Shown: positions 45,614 through 55,127, counted from the first letter of the stretch. The stretch is 64,000 nt of DNA from an uncultured Pelagibacteraceae bacterium (GCA_902617825.1 CACMYE010000005.1:1-64000); one strand, 5' to 3'. The notes: a model not told the origin generated them from the sequence alone. Program-made: numbers and translations.

Positions 45614-46582
45614 CTATCGTTGATATTCAATAAATTTTTTTAAGGATTTATTTAAAAAATTCTCATAGATCTGACCATTATTTCTCAGTTTTTTATCCTT
45701 AAAAAAAGAGTGACTCATTTTAAAATCATAAGAAGGTTCAAAAAAGAAAGGAATCGACATTCTTTTAGACTGGTTCCAGAGCACCCTATGGTTAGTGGCT
45801 TTAAACTTTCCTTTAGTCAAATATTCTAGTGCTCTTCCTGTGTTTACAACAAGAGCCTTTTTATTGAATGGTACATCGTACCATTTTTTTGTCTTTCGAT
45901 TTTGAACTTGTAAACCACCTTTTTTATCCTGATATAAAACTGTAAAAATTCCACTATCCACATGAGTTTCACATCCTAGATAAACACCGTCTTGTTTTGA
46001 AATTTCAACAGGCTTTTTTTGATTTGTATAAAAATTAAATCTTAGTGTACTTAAAGTCTTTTGTCTTGAGAATACAATTTTAGAATTATTAGGATTTTTT
46101 TTATAAAGTTTAATTACACTTCTAAACAATTCTTCACTAAGTGAAAAAATATTTGTATAATAATTTTCTAGCATTTTTATCGAATTTTTATCGAAGCATT
46201 TTTTTAAGTTAAGATGTTCTATGTAAGGATTTTTTAATTTATTAGAATAATTTTTTGTTACCTGAAGATCACCTAAGTCTAGACCTTCTTTACCGTTAAC
46301 ATCATTAGGAAAATACCCTCTATAAATATTCTTATTTAAACTATTCCATTTTTTAGGTGATAATTTTTTTTTACTTTTATTGGATAAGTTAAAAAATTTA
46401 TTTCCTACTTTACAAATATTTTTAATTTGTTTTTGATCTATTCCGTGTCCTATAATTTGAAAAAAACCAACATCAATACATGCTTTTTCAATTTTCTTTA
46501 TTGTTAAATATATTTTTTTTTTATCTTGGTTCTTTTTAATAATACTAGAGATATTAATAGTGGGTATAAAATTTTTAATCAT
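45614..46582 (-). CDS. 2OG-Fe(II) oxygenase, isopenicillin-N-synthase family
   Basis: Non-heme iron dioxygenase of 322 aa. The N-terminal DIOX_N-like part has VGFFQIIGHGID. The iron-binding HxD is in CETHVDSGIFTVL, the distal His in KATNHRVLW, and the 2OG-binding RMS in SKRMSIPFFFEP. Close relatives act on diverse small molecules, so no substrate is proposed. It overlaps the upstream EamA gene by 4 bases, suggesting that the transported compound is the substrate or product. Confidence 0.85.
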   Translation of the reverse strand: MIKNFIPTINISSIIKKNQDKKKIYLTIKKIEKACIDVGFFQIIGHGIDQKQIKNICKVGNKFFNLSNKSKKKLSPKKWNSLNKNIYRGYFPNDVNGKEGLDLGDLQVTKNYSNKLKNPYIEHLNLKKCFDKNSIKMLENYYTNIFSLSEELFRSVIKLYKKNPNNSKIVFSRQKTLSTLRFNFYTNQKKPVEISKQDGVYLGCETHVDSGIFTVLYQDKKGGLQVQNRKTKKWYDVPFNKKALVVNTGRALEYLTKGKFKATNHRVLWNQSKRMSIPFFFEPSYDFKMSHSFFKDKKLRNNGQIYENFLNKSLKKFIEYQR

Positions 46583-47532
46583 CTTCTTACAGGAGTTTCA
46601 GTTGCAATATATTGATCCCTAGCTTTTTCTCTTACGTAGATATAAATACCTGCTGCTATAATACATGCAATTCCCAAAAAAGTTCTTAAAGATGGAATTT
46701 CATTAAATAAAAAGTATCCTGGTATCATCGACATAATTATTAATGAATATTCAAATAAAGACACAACAGATGGAGAAGCAACAATATATGCAGAAAATAT
46801 ACAAACAAATGCTATTGATGCAGCAAAACCAAAGAACAGTATAAATTTCCAAGTATATTCAATGTTAGAAAACCATTCTCTAAATATAAATTGTGTAGTT
46901 GGATCAAAATTAGGATTATTTAATTGTCCATTTCCCATGAAAATATAAATCAGAACACAAAGTACTATAGCAATAAGATAAAAGTAAAATAATTGAGTAT
47001 AAACTCCATCTTTATCAGATGTATATTTTGTTATTGTCATTGAAGCGGCGTAACAAAAAGCACACAAAACAGGAAGCAAATTTCTATATTCAAAATTTTC
47101 AAAATTTGGATTTAGAACTATGTAAACACCCATAAATCCAAATGCTATAGCTGACCATCTTTTTATACCTATAAATTCTTTTAAAAAAAATTTTGCAAAT
47201 ATTGATACAAAAAATGGACATGAGAAAAATAATGCATTTGCTGTCGCTAGTGGCATATAAGTTAAAGAAATAAAAAATGCTGAAAAAGCCAAAAAATGTA
47301 ATATTACTCTTACAAAAGTTAATACTGGGTAGTATGTTTTGAGAGAAACTTTCTCATTTTTATATTTAATAAAACAAAATAATAAAAGTGCAGCTACAAA
47401 ATATCTTCCAAAAAAAATTTCATAGAGAGCTGCTTTTTCAAATATAAATTTTATAAGCGAGTCCTGCATTGCGAACAAGGTCATTGCAATAATAATCAGA
47501 ACAATACCCTTTGAATTGTTGTTAGCGTGCAT
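46579..47532 (-). CDS. EamA/DMT-family transporter
   Basis: A 317 aa membrane protein with ten helices in two EamA repeats. Typical features: MTLFAMQDSLIKFIFEKAAL at the start and MPLATANALFFSCPFFVSI in the first repeat; a basic tail REKARDQYIATETPVRR ends it. It lies between proV (53-base gap) and the 2OG oxygenase (4-base overlap) on the minus strand. Substrate unknown. Confidence 0.82.
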   Translation of the reverse strand: MHANNNSKGIVLIIIAMTLFAMQDSLIKFIFEKAALYEIFFGRYFVAALLLFCFIKYKNEKVSLKTYYPVLTFVRVILHFLAFSAFFISLTYMPLATANALFFSCPFFVSIFAKFFLKEFIGIKRWSAIAFGFMGVYIVLNPNFENFEYRNLLPVLCAFCYAASMTITKYTSDKDGVYTQLFYFYLIAIVLCVLIYIFMGNGQLNNPNFDPTTQFIFREWFSNIEYTWKFILFFGFAASIAFVCIFSAYIVASPSVVSLFEYSLIIMSMIPGYFLFNEIPSLRTFLGIACIIAAGIYIYVREKARDQYIATETPVRR

Positions 47533-47585
47533 TTTGCACCTATACCAAAAAAAAATTCTTTATAATATTAAATTATTTTTTTAGT

Positions 47586-48611
47586 CTACGACCTTGTCAA
47601 TGAAGACTGTAATTCCTGGTTAGTGATATAACCTTTTATATTTCCAGTCTTATCAACCACTTCACAATTTGCATTGGAACAAACTATTTGAGGTAAAAAT
47701 TCCTCAATAAATTGATCTTCGTGTACTTTGATAACATTAGATTTATCAATATTGCCTACTTCATTTGGTTTTTTCATAATAATCTTAGCTTTAATTACTT
47801 TTGCTCTATTAACATCTTTTACAAATGCTTTTACATAGTCATCTGCAGGTTTCATTATAATTTCTTCAGGTGTTCCAACTTGAACTAACTTTCCTGCATT
47901 TAATATTCCAATATGGTCACCTAGTCTCAATGATTCATCAAGATCATGAGTTATAAAAACTATAGTTTTTTTTAATTGTGATTGAAGATCTATTAATTGT
48001 TTCTGCATGTCACTTCTAATTAAAGGGTCTAGAGCACTAAAAGCTTCGTCCATTAACATGATATCAGTATCAGTTGCTAAAGCTCTTGCTAATCCAACTC
48101 GCTGCTGCATACCTCCTGATAATTGAGCTGGATATTGATTTTCGAAACCACTTAAACCTACAGCATTAATTTTCTCCATAGAAATTTTATTTCTTTCTTC
48201 TTCAGCTTTTCCTTGCATTTCAAGTCCATAACCAACATTTTGAATAACTGTTTTATGTGGAAATAAACCAAACCTTTGAAATACCATGCTCATTTTGTGA
48301 CGTCTAAATTCAATTAACTGTTCTTTATTTAAGTTCATCACATTTGTGCCTTCTATTAAAATTTCTCCATCTGTTGGATCAATTAATCTGTTTAAATGTC
48401 TTATTAGTGTTGATTTTCCTGAACCAGATAAGCCCATACAAACAAAAGTCTCACCTTCTTCAATCTTTAGAGATACATTATCAAGTCCCACTGTATGGCC
48501 AGTATTTTCTAAAATATCATCTTTAGTTGCCCCTTCTTTCACTTGAGGTAAAACAGAATTAGGGTTGTTTCCAAAAATTTTGTATACGTTATTAATTTCA
48601 ATCTTTGACAT
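47586..48611 (-). CDS. proV: Glycine betaine/proline ABC ATPase (ProV type)
   Basis: ATPase of the osmolyte (ProU/OpuA) importer, 341 aa. Characteristic ProV features: the N-terminal VYKIFGNNP, GHTVGLDNVSLKIEEGE, Walker A GLSGSGKST, Q-loop MVFQRFGLFPHKTV, signature LSGGMQQRVGLARAL and Walker B IMLMDEAFSALDPLIR. A short C-terminal regulatory region (from about 285) holds only part of the usual CBS pair. No ProW or ProX gene is adjacent in this window, so it is an orphan here. Divergent from the gamma-butyrobetaine hydroxylase-like gene. Confidence 0.9.
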   Translation of the reverse strand: MSKIEINNVYKIFGNNPNSVLPQVKEGATKDDILENTGHTVGLDNVSLKIEEGETFVCMGLSGSGKSTLIRHLNRLIDPTDGEILIEGTNVMNLNKEQLIEFRRHKMSMVFQRFGLFPHKTVIQNVGYGLEMQGKAEEERNKISMEKINAVGLSGFENQYPAQLSGGMQQRVGLARALATDTDIMLMDEAFSALDPLIRSDMQKQLIDLQSQLKKTIVFITHDLDESLRLGDHIGILNAGKLVQVGTPEEIIMKPADDYVKAFVKDVNRAKVIKAKIIMKKPNEVGNIDKSNVIKVHEDQFIEEFLPQIVCSNANCEVVDKTGNIKGYITNQELQSSLTRS

Positions 48612-48694
48612 TTTTATATAGTTTTAACAGGACGAGTACTTAGATAAAAGAAAAGAAAAAATACATTTCAACTCTTAATTGCATTGACAATTAC

Positions 48695-48704
48695 TTGTTA
48701 ACAA
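48695..48704. promoter_or_regulatory. Palindrome TTGTTAACAA in divergent promoter region
   Basis: A 10-base perfect palindrome in the 107-base gap between proV and the dioxygenase gene, 14 bases before the ATG at 48719. The same core occurs before the binding protein gene at 39684. Possible shared operator, weak evidence. Confidence 0.25.
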
Positions 48705-48718
48705 ATAATTATTTATTA

Positions 48719-49843
48719 ATGGTGCAAATTGAAAAAATTGAAAAATTAAAATCAGATCTTAAAATTAAGTGGACTGATGGTGAAGAGAGCGCTTTTAATT
48801 ACATGTGGCTTAGAGATAATTGTCCAACAGCTCATGATAAAGATTCAAGGCACAGGATGTTTAATATTTTAAATGTTTCAGATAATTTAAACATAAAAAA
48901 ATTTGAAATTAACAATTCAGGATATTTACAAGTAGAGTGGAGTGAGGGTGATCACACCAGTCTCTATGACCCAGAATGGTTGAGAAATAATTGTTACACT
49001 TTAAAAAATAAAACTAAATATATTTCTCCTTACGAATTATGGAATAAAGATCTTAAAATTAATTTTAATACTATTTGTATAGATCATGATGAAATTTTAA
49101 AATCAGATGAAGGTTTGGTTAAATGGCTTGAGCTTTTACATCACAAGGGTATTGCAATTATAAAAAATGCACCAGTAAAAGAAAAATCTGCTTTTCCACT
49201 TTTAAATAGAATAAGCCACGTCAGAGAAACATTTTTTAAAACTCCATTTGAGGTTATAAATATACCAAAGCCAAATAACTCGGCTTATACCGCTCATGCT
49301 CTCAGAAATCATATGGATTTACCTTGGTTTGAATTACCACCAGGTTATCAATTTTTACATTGCTTAGTAAATTCTGCTAGTGGGGGTGATTCTTCAGCAG
49401 TTGACGGATTCGCTGTTGGTGAATATTTAAAAAATAATGAAAAAGAAATTTTTGATACCTTGGTAAAAGTACCGTTAAAATTTAGAGATATGGATTACAC
49501 ACAAGAGTCTCATAGAGGTTTTCATGCTCCTGCAATTAGTTTAACTAAGGATGGTGATTTTCATGATATTAGATTTAGTATTGCAACTATGGATGTACTC
49601 GATTGTCATCCTGATCTAATGGAAAAAGTTTACAAAGCACACCGTAGATTTGGTAACTTGCTACATGATGAACAATTTCAAGTTAATTTTCGTTTAGAAC
49701 CAGGGGACATATATTCATTTAACAACAGAAGAGTATTGCATGGAAGAACAGCATTTGACCCAAATTCAGGACACAGACATCTACAAGGTTACTATATGGA
49801 TAGAGATGAAATTATTGGAAGGTTAAATTATTTAAAAAAATAA
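48719..49843 (+). CDS. Gamma-butyrobetaine/trimethyllysine dioxygenase-like enzyme
   Basis: TauD-fold Fe(II)/2OG dioxygenase of 374 aa with the extra N-terminal DUF971-type domain of BBOX1/TMLHE proteins (WTDGEESAFNYMWLRDNCPT, SLYDPEWLRNNC). The catalytic domain has HxD in HALRNHMDLPW and the distal His in NNRRVLHGRTAF. The family hydroxylates gamma-butyrobetaine to carnitine or related quaternary amines. The divergent proV supports a quaternary-ammonium substrate. The frame is open 8 codons further from a TTG, but the ATG at 48719 is the better start. Confidence 0.82.
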   Translation: MVQIEKIEKLKSDLKIKWTDGEESAFNYMWLRDNCPTAHDKDSRHRMFNILNVSDNLNIKKFEINNSGYLQVEWSEGDHTSLYDPEWLRNNCYTLKNKTKYISPYELWNKDLKINFNTICIDHDEILKSDEGLVKWLELLHHKGIAIIKNAPVKEKSAFPLLNRISHVRETFFKTPFEVINIPKPNNSAYTAHALRNHMDLPWFELPPGYQFLHCLVNSASGGDSSAVDGFAVGEYLKNNEKEIFDTLVKVPLKFRDMDYTQESHRGFHAPAISLTKDGDFHDIRFSIATMDVLDCHPDLMEKVYKAHRRFGNLLHDEQFQVNFRLEPGDIYSFNNRRVLHGRTAFDPNSGHRHLQGYYMDRDEIIGRLNYLKK

Positions 49844-49845
49844 TT

Positions 49846-50487
49846 TTATAAGTTTTCAAAGATTAAGTTATTATTTCTGTTATATTTTTTAAAGTCTCTC
49901 TTTTTTTTAATTGTATAAAAAAATTTATCAATCTTTAACTTTTCAATTTTTTTTTTATTTAAGAAAGTTCTATCTAATACTAAAAATTTTATTTTAGGAT
50001 TTTTAGATTTTTGAATAATTGATTTAATAGACGAATTGTAGCCAAAAGAAAGTCCAACGTCTATATTGCTTTTAATTCTAAGTAATCGGTAAATATTAGT
50101 GTGATTAAATGAAATAAAAATACATTTTGAATATTTTGAACATTTTCTTATCAATTTTTTAAGTAATTTTATTGAAAAATTTGGTTTTAATTCAATTAGC
50201 AGAGGATATTTGTTTTTAGAGGCAAATAAAACTTCCTCTATAAGAGGAATTGGATTTTTCTTTATAGTACTTATCTTTTTAATACTTGAATAATTTAAGT
50301 TCTTTATACTTAAATTTTTTTTAAACATTCTATTAAGAGTAAAATCATGAAAACAAATGAACTTTTGATCTCTGGTAGCATGAATATCAGTTTCTATTCC
50401 ATAGCCTAAATGAAATGATTTTTTAAATGATGAAAGTAAATTTTCTTTGGATTTTTTATTTACTATACCTCTATGGATTACATGCAT
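49846..50487 (-). CDS. Glycerophosphodiester phosphodiesterase
   Basis: GDPD-family enzyme of 213 aa that splits glycerophosphodiesters to glycerol-3-phosphate and an alcohol such as choline. Motifs: HRGIVNKKSKENLLSSF at the start, then GIETDIHATRDQKFICFHDF with the metal and catalytic residues, and LIELKPNF. No signal peptide, so it is cytoplasmic. It is convergent with the dioxygenase gene (2-base gap), and release of choline or similar would suit the betaine-related neighbours. Confidence 0.85.
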   Translation of the reverse strand: MHVIHRGIVNKKSKENLLSSFKKSFHLGYGIETDIHATRDQKFICFHDFTLNRMFKKNLSIKNLNYSSIKKISTIKKNPIPLIEEVLFASKNKYPLLIELKPNFSIKLLKKLIRKCSKYSKCIFISFNHTNIYRLLRIKSNIDVGLSFGYNSSIKSIIQKSKNPKIKFLVLDRTFLNKKKIEKLKIDKFFYTIKKKRDFKKYNRNNNLIFENL

Positions 50488-50496
50488 ATTTTTAAA

Positions 50497-51438
50497 TTAA
50501 ATTTCAAATCCTTTTTCTTCAGGCTCATTATCAATCAATTCATCTGGAAAACCTTTGACTCGAAAATCAATATTATTTAAATCTTCCATTCTTTTTACTA
50601 TCATTGAGGACCATGCCCGAGAACCATATTTTTTTTGTCCATCTTTAAATATCTCCACAATTTTTGGAGAAATTTCTAGAGGAGCATCCAACTTTTTTGC
50701 TAAATCATCAAACAGTCCTGTATCTTTTAAAACTAAATCCATCGTAAAATTAATATTGTATGAGCCATTAAGTATTACTTGACTTTCTGTTTCATGAACA
50801 AAGGAGTTGCCTGATGAAATAGCAATTCCTTTGTATGTTTTTACAAGATCTAGGTTTGATTTTTTTGCTACAGTCCATGCTTCACCAAGGGCAACTAGAT
50901 GAACAGATGCTAAATAATTCGTAATAACTTTTAGTACACTCGCGCTTCCAAGACCTCCAGTGTGTAATATTTTTTTCCCCATTACAGTTAATGCAGGTAA
51001 AATTTTTTCGAAAGACTTCCTGTCGCCCCCAACAAAAATTGCAATATTTCCTGTAGCCGCTCGATGACAACCACCACTCACAGGACCATCTAAGGGTATA
51101 GCTTTTTTTGCAATTACTTTTTGACCAATTCTTTTTACTTCAGCTTCATCTGTTGTGCTCATTTCAAGCCAAATTTTATTTTCTGAAATACCATTTAAAA
51201 TACCATTTTCTCCTTCCATAACTTCTGCACAAATTTTTGGGGATGGAAGACAGGTAATAATTAAATCAACTTCTTCTGCTAATTCTTTAGGAGAATTGAC
51301 AACTTTAGCTCCTTGATCTTTAAATGACCTCATTAAATTTTCATCTAGATCTCTAACAGTTAAATCAAATTTACTTCTTATCAAACTACTTACAAGTTTG
51401 CCCCCAACATTACCCAAGCCAATAAAGCCTATTTTCAT
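50497..51438 (-). CDS. Beta-hydroxyacid dehydrogenase (HIBADH family)
   Basis: NAD(P)-dependent dehydrogenase of 313 aa related to 3-hydroxyisobutyrate dehydrogenase and tartronate semialdehyde reductase. Rossmann motif GFIGLGNVGGKLVSSL at the N-terminus, family signature DGPVSGGCHRAATG, and the catalytic Lys in VLKVITNYLASVH. The DGPVSGG continuation GCHRAA differs from the common GxxGA. It overlaps the upstream EamA gene by 4 bases. Substrate unknown. Confidence 0.85.
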   Translation of the reverse strand: MKIGFIGLGNVGGKLVSSLIRSKFDLTVRDLDENLMRSFKDQGAKVVNSPKELAEEVDLIITCLPSPKICAEVMEGENGILNGISENKIWLEMSTTDEAEVKRIGQKVIAKKAIPLDGPVSGGCHRAATGNIAIFVGGDRKSFEKILPALTVMGKKILHTGGLGSASVLKVITNYLASVHLVALGEAWTVAKKSNLDLVKTYKGIAISSGNSFVHETESQVILNGSYNINFTMDLVLKDTGLFDDLAKKLDAPLEISPKIVEIFKDGQKKYGSRAWSSMIVKRMEDLNNIDFRVKGFPDELIDNEPEEKGFEI

Positions 51439-52307
51439 TTTTCAACCTCATCTGTTTTATTTTTTGTAAATACAATTAAAATTACCCCAACTATAATAAT
51501 TGCTCCACCTATAAATAATTCTTGAGTTGGTTTTTCTCCCAAAAGAAATATTGCTGCCAATAAACCTGTTGGTGGAATACCCATAGTTACAATAGGAAGA
51601 ACTTTATAAAGTGGATTATTTTTTAAAACATAATAAAAGCAACCGTAGGTAACTGGCTGCATTATAAATCCAATATAAAAAGCAATCATCCAATGGTCAA
51701 ATTTTGCTTCTGATAAATATTTTATTGTATCACCATCAATTATACTAGACAGGGTAATCAAAAGTGGTCCAGAAAATAGTGCAAGCCATGCAACAAGTGC
51801 AAGCGGATTTATTTCTTTGCTCAATGGTTTTACAATAACTTGACCTAACGCCCAAATCGCAGATCCAATGATTGTAAGGGTTATACCAAAAAATTTTCCG
51901 TCTAAGTTAGGTGATCCAGTCAGGATATAAACCCCAACAAAGGCTATAGCTATTCCTATCAAGGCTCTTATTGAAGGTTTTTCTCTAAGCATAAAATAAG
52001 CAAAAATTACTCCAAATGGAACTTCTGTTTGCACTAATAAAACAGCAGCGGATGCATCAATGTAATTTAATCCAGTATAAGTGATGCTGTATTGCAACGT
52101 ATTTGCAATCAAGGATGCAAAAAATATTTTTTTTAAATAGCCTCTAGGTATTGGAAACCACCAAATTAAAAGTAATGATGCAAATGAAAATCTTATACCC
52201 ATTAATAAAATTGGTGGAAAAGACTCAAAAGCAGGTTTTGCTATTACAAAACCAAACCCTAAAAATATTGGAACTAAAGATGCAATAAAGGTATCTTTTA
52301 AATTCAT
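51435..52307 (-). CDS. EamA/DMT-family transporter
   Basis: A 290 aa protein with ten helices in two EamA repeats (GFGFVIAKPAFESFPPI, then YIDASAAVLLVQTEVPFGV in repeat one; SAIWALGQVIVKPLSKEINP in repeat two). It begins the two-gene minus-strand unit with the hydroxyacid dehydrogenase and is divergent from the EutA-like gene, with a 60-base shared promoter region. Third EamA transporter in the window. Confidence 0.82.
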   Translation of the reverse strand: MNLKDTFIASLVPIFLGFGFVIAKPAFESFPPILLMGIRFSFASLLLIWWFPIPRGYLKKIFFASLIANTLQYSITYTGLNYIDASAAVLLVQTEVPFGVIFAYFMLREKPSIRALIGIAIAFVGVYILTGSPNLDGKFFGITLTIIGSAIWALGQVIVKPLSKEINPLALVAWLALFSGPLLITLSSIIDGDTIKYLSEAKFDHWMIAFYIGFIMQPVTYGCFYYVLKNNPLYKVLPIVTMGIPPTGLLAAIFLLGEKPTQELFIGGAIIIVGVILIVFTKNKTDEVEK

Positions 52308-52367
52308 GTCGTTATTTTTAATATTAATGATTATTAAAGAACTTGTGATATATTCACTGTTTAAAAT

Positions 52368-53114
52368 ATGAATTCAACAAAAATAGAGCCAAAATATATC
52401 AGCAAGTCAAATCCCAGAATTGGTCTTATCGCGCTAGCAAGTGATTTTATGATTGAAAGGGATTTTATTAATGTAATTAAAGATCGTGATATCGACTTTT
52501 TTGTAAATCGTATTGAATGTTATAATCCTCTAACAAAAGAAAATTTGATAAAAATGTCAAATAAAGTAACGGAAGTTACAAAGGATATATTACCAGATCA
52601 GGATATTGACTGTGTAGTTTATGGATGTACATCTGGTACTATTGCAGTTGGATATAATTCTATTGAACAAAAAGTAAAAGCAGCAAAACCAATGGCAGAT
52701 GTTACAACACCTAGTACTGCTGCAATTAAAGCACTAAAAAAAATGAAAATTAATAAAATTTCTATTTTCACCCCTTACAGTAAAATACTAAACGACGAGG
52801 TTTTAAAATATTTTAAAAGTGAAGGTTTTGCCGTTACTTCCAATTCATACTTTGATATTGAGGCAGATTATGATATCGGAAAAGTTGATCAAAATTATTT
52901 ATATGATGTATTATCTAAAATTGATTTAAAAGGTGCAGAGGCTTTATTCGTCTCTTGTACAGCTTTGCCAGTTTTACCCATCATAGACAAATTAGAAAGT
53001 AAATTAAATACTACTGTATTGTCAAGTAATCAGACTTTAATTTGGGATACACTCGTTAAAATAAACAAAAATAACTCAGTAAAAGGATTTGGAAAATTAT
53101 TCCATGCCAATTAA
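52368..53114 (+). CDS. eutA: Maleate isomerase/Asp-Glu racemase-family protein (EutA-like)
   Basis: A 248 aa enzyme of the Asp/Glu/hydantoin racemase and maleate isomerase superfamily. Both active-site cysteines are visible: VVYGCTSGTIAVG and ALFVSCTALPVLP. EutA, a member of this family, is found in ectoine utilisation clusters beside the ectoine hydrolase gene, which is the arrangement here (1-base overlap with the next gene). The exact reaction of EutA is not settled, so the symbol is by context. Confidence 0.7.
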   Translation: MNSTKIEPKYISKSNPRIGLIALASDFMIERDFINVIKDRDIDFFVNRIECYNPLTKENLIKMSNKVTEVTKDILPDQDIDCVVYGCTSGTIAVGYNSIEQKVKAAKPMADVTTPSTAAIKALKKMKINKISIFTPYSKILNDEVLKYFKSEGFAVTSNSYFDIEADYDIGKVDQNYLYDVLSKIDLKGAEALFVSCTALPVLPIIDKLESKLNTTVLSSNQTLIWDTLVKINKNNSVKGFGKLFHAN

Positions 53115-54283
53115 TGATTTTTACTAAAGATGAGTATAAACAAAGACTAAAAAAGGTTCAAAAAATGATGCAAGTAAAAGGCATCGAGCTTTTAATTTCG
53201 CATGATACAAATAATTTAAATTACTTAACAGGTTATGATGCCTGGTCATTCTATTATGCCCAATGTGCTATTGTTCATGTAAATGCAGAAGAGCCTTTGT
53301 GTTTTGTAAGAGCTCAAGATGCGGGTGGAGCATACATAAAAACTTATTTAAAAAACGAAAGCATACTAGTCTATGAAGAAGAGTATATCCATACCTGGCC
53401 AAGGCATCCTTATGATCGATTAATCGATATAATTAAAGAGAAAAAATGGGATAAATTATCAATTGGGTTAGAAATGGATTCTCATTATTTCACTGCTTTT
53501 TGTTATGAGAAAATTAAACAAGGTTTACCAAATGCCAAATTAAAAGATTGTGATCGATTAGTAAATTGGTCAAGATTAGTTAAATCAGATACAGAAATTA
53601 CTTATATGAAATCTGCAGCGCAAATTTCTGAAAAAGGAATGAGGACTGCAATGGATGTCATCAATCCAGGAGTTAGGCAATGTGATGCTGTCGGTGAAAT
53701 ACAAAAAACTTTATTTTATGGAACCGAAGAATTTGGTGGCGAATATTCAAGTATTGCAACTTTATTGCCTACAGGTAAAGGAACTTCTGCGTCTCATTTA
53801 ACTGCAACTCAGGAAAAATTTAAGACAGGGGAGGCCACAATTATAGAGCTCTCTGGTGTTTATAATAGATATCACGCACCAATGGCAAGAACTGTGCTCC
53901 TTGGGAAACCTAATCAATTAAAAATTGATACAATGAATAAAACGATTGAAGCTTTAAATGCAGGTATTAAAGCAATTAAGCCAGGTAATACTGCTGACGA
54001 TGTAGCTCAGGAGTTTTGGAAAATTTTAGACAAATATGGAATAGAAAAAAAATCAAGAACTGGATATTCAATTGGCATTGGTTATCCACCTGATTGGGGT
54101 GAGCACACTCTTAACATATATAAAGGAGATAAGACAGTCCTAGAGCCTAATGTTTGTTTCCACATGATTGCAGTTATGCAATTTGGAAATTGGGGCGTTG
54201 AAGCATCTGAAGCCATTAGAGTAACTGATAAGGGATCAGAATTATTTTGTAATTTTCCAAAAGACCTATATATCAAAGATTAG
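53114..54283 (+). CDS. doeA: M24-family ectoine hydrolase-like protein (DoeA/EutD)
   Basis: Creatinase/aminopeptidase-fold protein of 389 aa, matching the length of DoeA/EutD, which opens the ectoine ring. Segments such as NNLNYLTGYDAWSFYYAQCA, LSIGLEMDSHYFTAF and GYPPDWGEHTLNIYKGD recall DoeA. Most of the pita-bread metal ligands are replaced: the usual DxG reads ELSG, the second Asp region reads YHAPMART, and the His site reads GYSIG. So it should be metal-free, creatinase-like. The other ectoine genes (eutB, eutC, doeB) are not in the window. Related substrates such as other cyclic amidines remain possible. Confidence 0.75.
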   Translation: MIFTKDEYKQRLKKVQKMMQVKGIELLISHDTNNLNYLTGYDAWSFYYAQCAIVHVNAEEPLCFVRAQDAGGAYIKTYLKNESILVYEEEYIHTWPRHPYDRLIDIIKEKKWDKLSIGLEMDSHYFTAFCYEKIKQGLPNAKLKDCDRLVNWSRLVKSDTEITYMKSAAQISEKGMRTAMDVINPGVRQCDAVGEIQKTLFYGTEEFGGEYSSIATLLPTGKGTSASHLTATQEKFKTGEATIIELSGVYNRYHAPMARTVLLGKPNQLKIDTMNKTIEALNAGIKAIKPGNTADDVAQEFWKILDKYGIEKKSRTGYSIGIGYPPDWGEHTLNIYKGDKTVLEPNVCFHMIAVMQFGNWGVEASEAIRVTDKGSELFCNFPKDLYIKD

Positions 54284-54310
54284 TTTTTACCTAATATGAA
54301 TTAATATTTT

Positions 54311-54868
54311 CTAAGTTGTTTGACCTTTAATCAAATCATTAAGAAATGAAACCATTTTTTTGGCGCCTTGCATTGTTGGATATATTTTTAAAGCCTTTTC
54401 ATAACTTTTTAAAGCTTGTCTATAGTTTCTTAATTCTATTTGATTCAAGACTAATCCTGATATAGCCCCAAAATGACGAGGTTCTAATTGAAGTACTTTT
54501 TTAATGTCATTAATGGAATCTTCATATTTCCCTGACAAGTAAAGCGCTGTTGCTCTTTTATTCCACGCCTCTGCCCAATTTGGATCTACAGAAATAATTA
54601 AAGAAAAAATTTGAATTGCTTCATTTAAATTTTTTTTAACAATCATTAATTCGCCTTGTGCTAGCATATCTGTTAATCTATAACCTTTTCTGCCTTCAGA
54701 CGGATGTGTAGACCAAATTTTCCAAATCTTTTTTTCAATTTTTAAAGCAATTCCAGACTCTTTTGTTTGCAACTGGTTGAAAAGTTTATCTAATTCTAAA
54801 TTTCTTTCCACAGCATAAACATTATTAAAAAAAAGTATAAAAATGATAATAAAAAATACTTTATTCAT
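54311..54868 (-). CDS. TPR-repeat periplasmic protein
   Basis: A 185 aa exported protein with a signal peptide (NKVFFIIIFILFFNNVYAV) and about three TPR units between residues 65 and 170 (PNWAEAWNKRATALYLSGKY, EDSINDIKKVLQLEPRHFGA, NYRQALKSYEKALKIYPTMQ). TPR proteins act as scaffolds; no partner can be named. Standalone gene divergent from the PotABCD cluster. Confidence 0.8.
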   Translation of the reverse strand: MNKVFFIIIFILFFNNVYAVERNLELDKLFNQLQTKESGIALKIEKKIWKIWSTHPSEGRKGYRLTDMLAQGELMIVKKNLNEAIQIFSLIISVDPNWAEAWNKRATALYLSGKYEDSINDIKKVLQLEPRHFGAISGLVLNQIELRNYRQALKSYEKALKIYPTMQGAKKMVSFLNDLIKGQTT

Positions 54869-55127
54869 TAAGTTCTTTCATAAATAACTTACAGAAATAA
54901 CTCAATATACAATATCAAATAAAGTAAAAATAATTTTTATATTCTTAAATGAAGAGAAGTTATTGATTTTTCATATGAAATATAAAAATTTAATATCATC
55001 AATCATAATTTATAGATATTAAGGTTTTGTTATCAGTTATTTACCTTATTTAGTGATTTTATAGTGCATCTGTCTATTAAAAATTAATTAATAATACTTG
55101 AATTTAATTTATTCAAATGTTTTAAGT

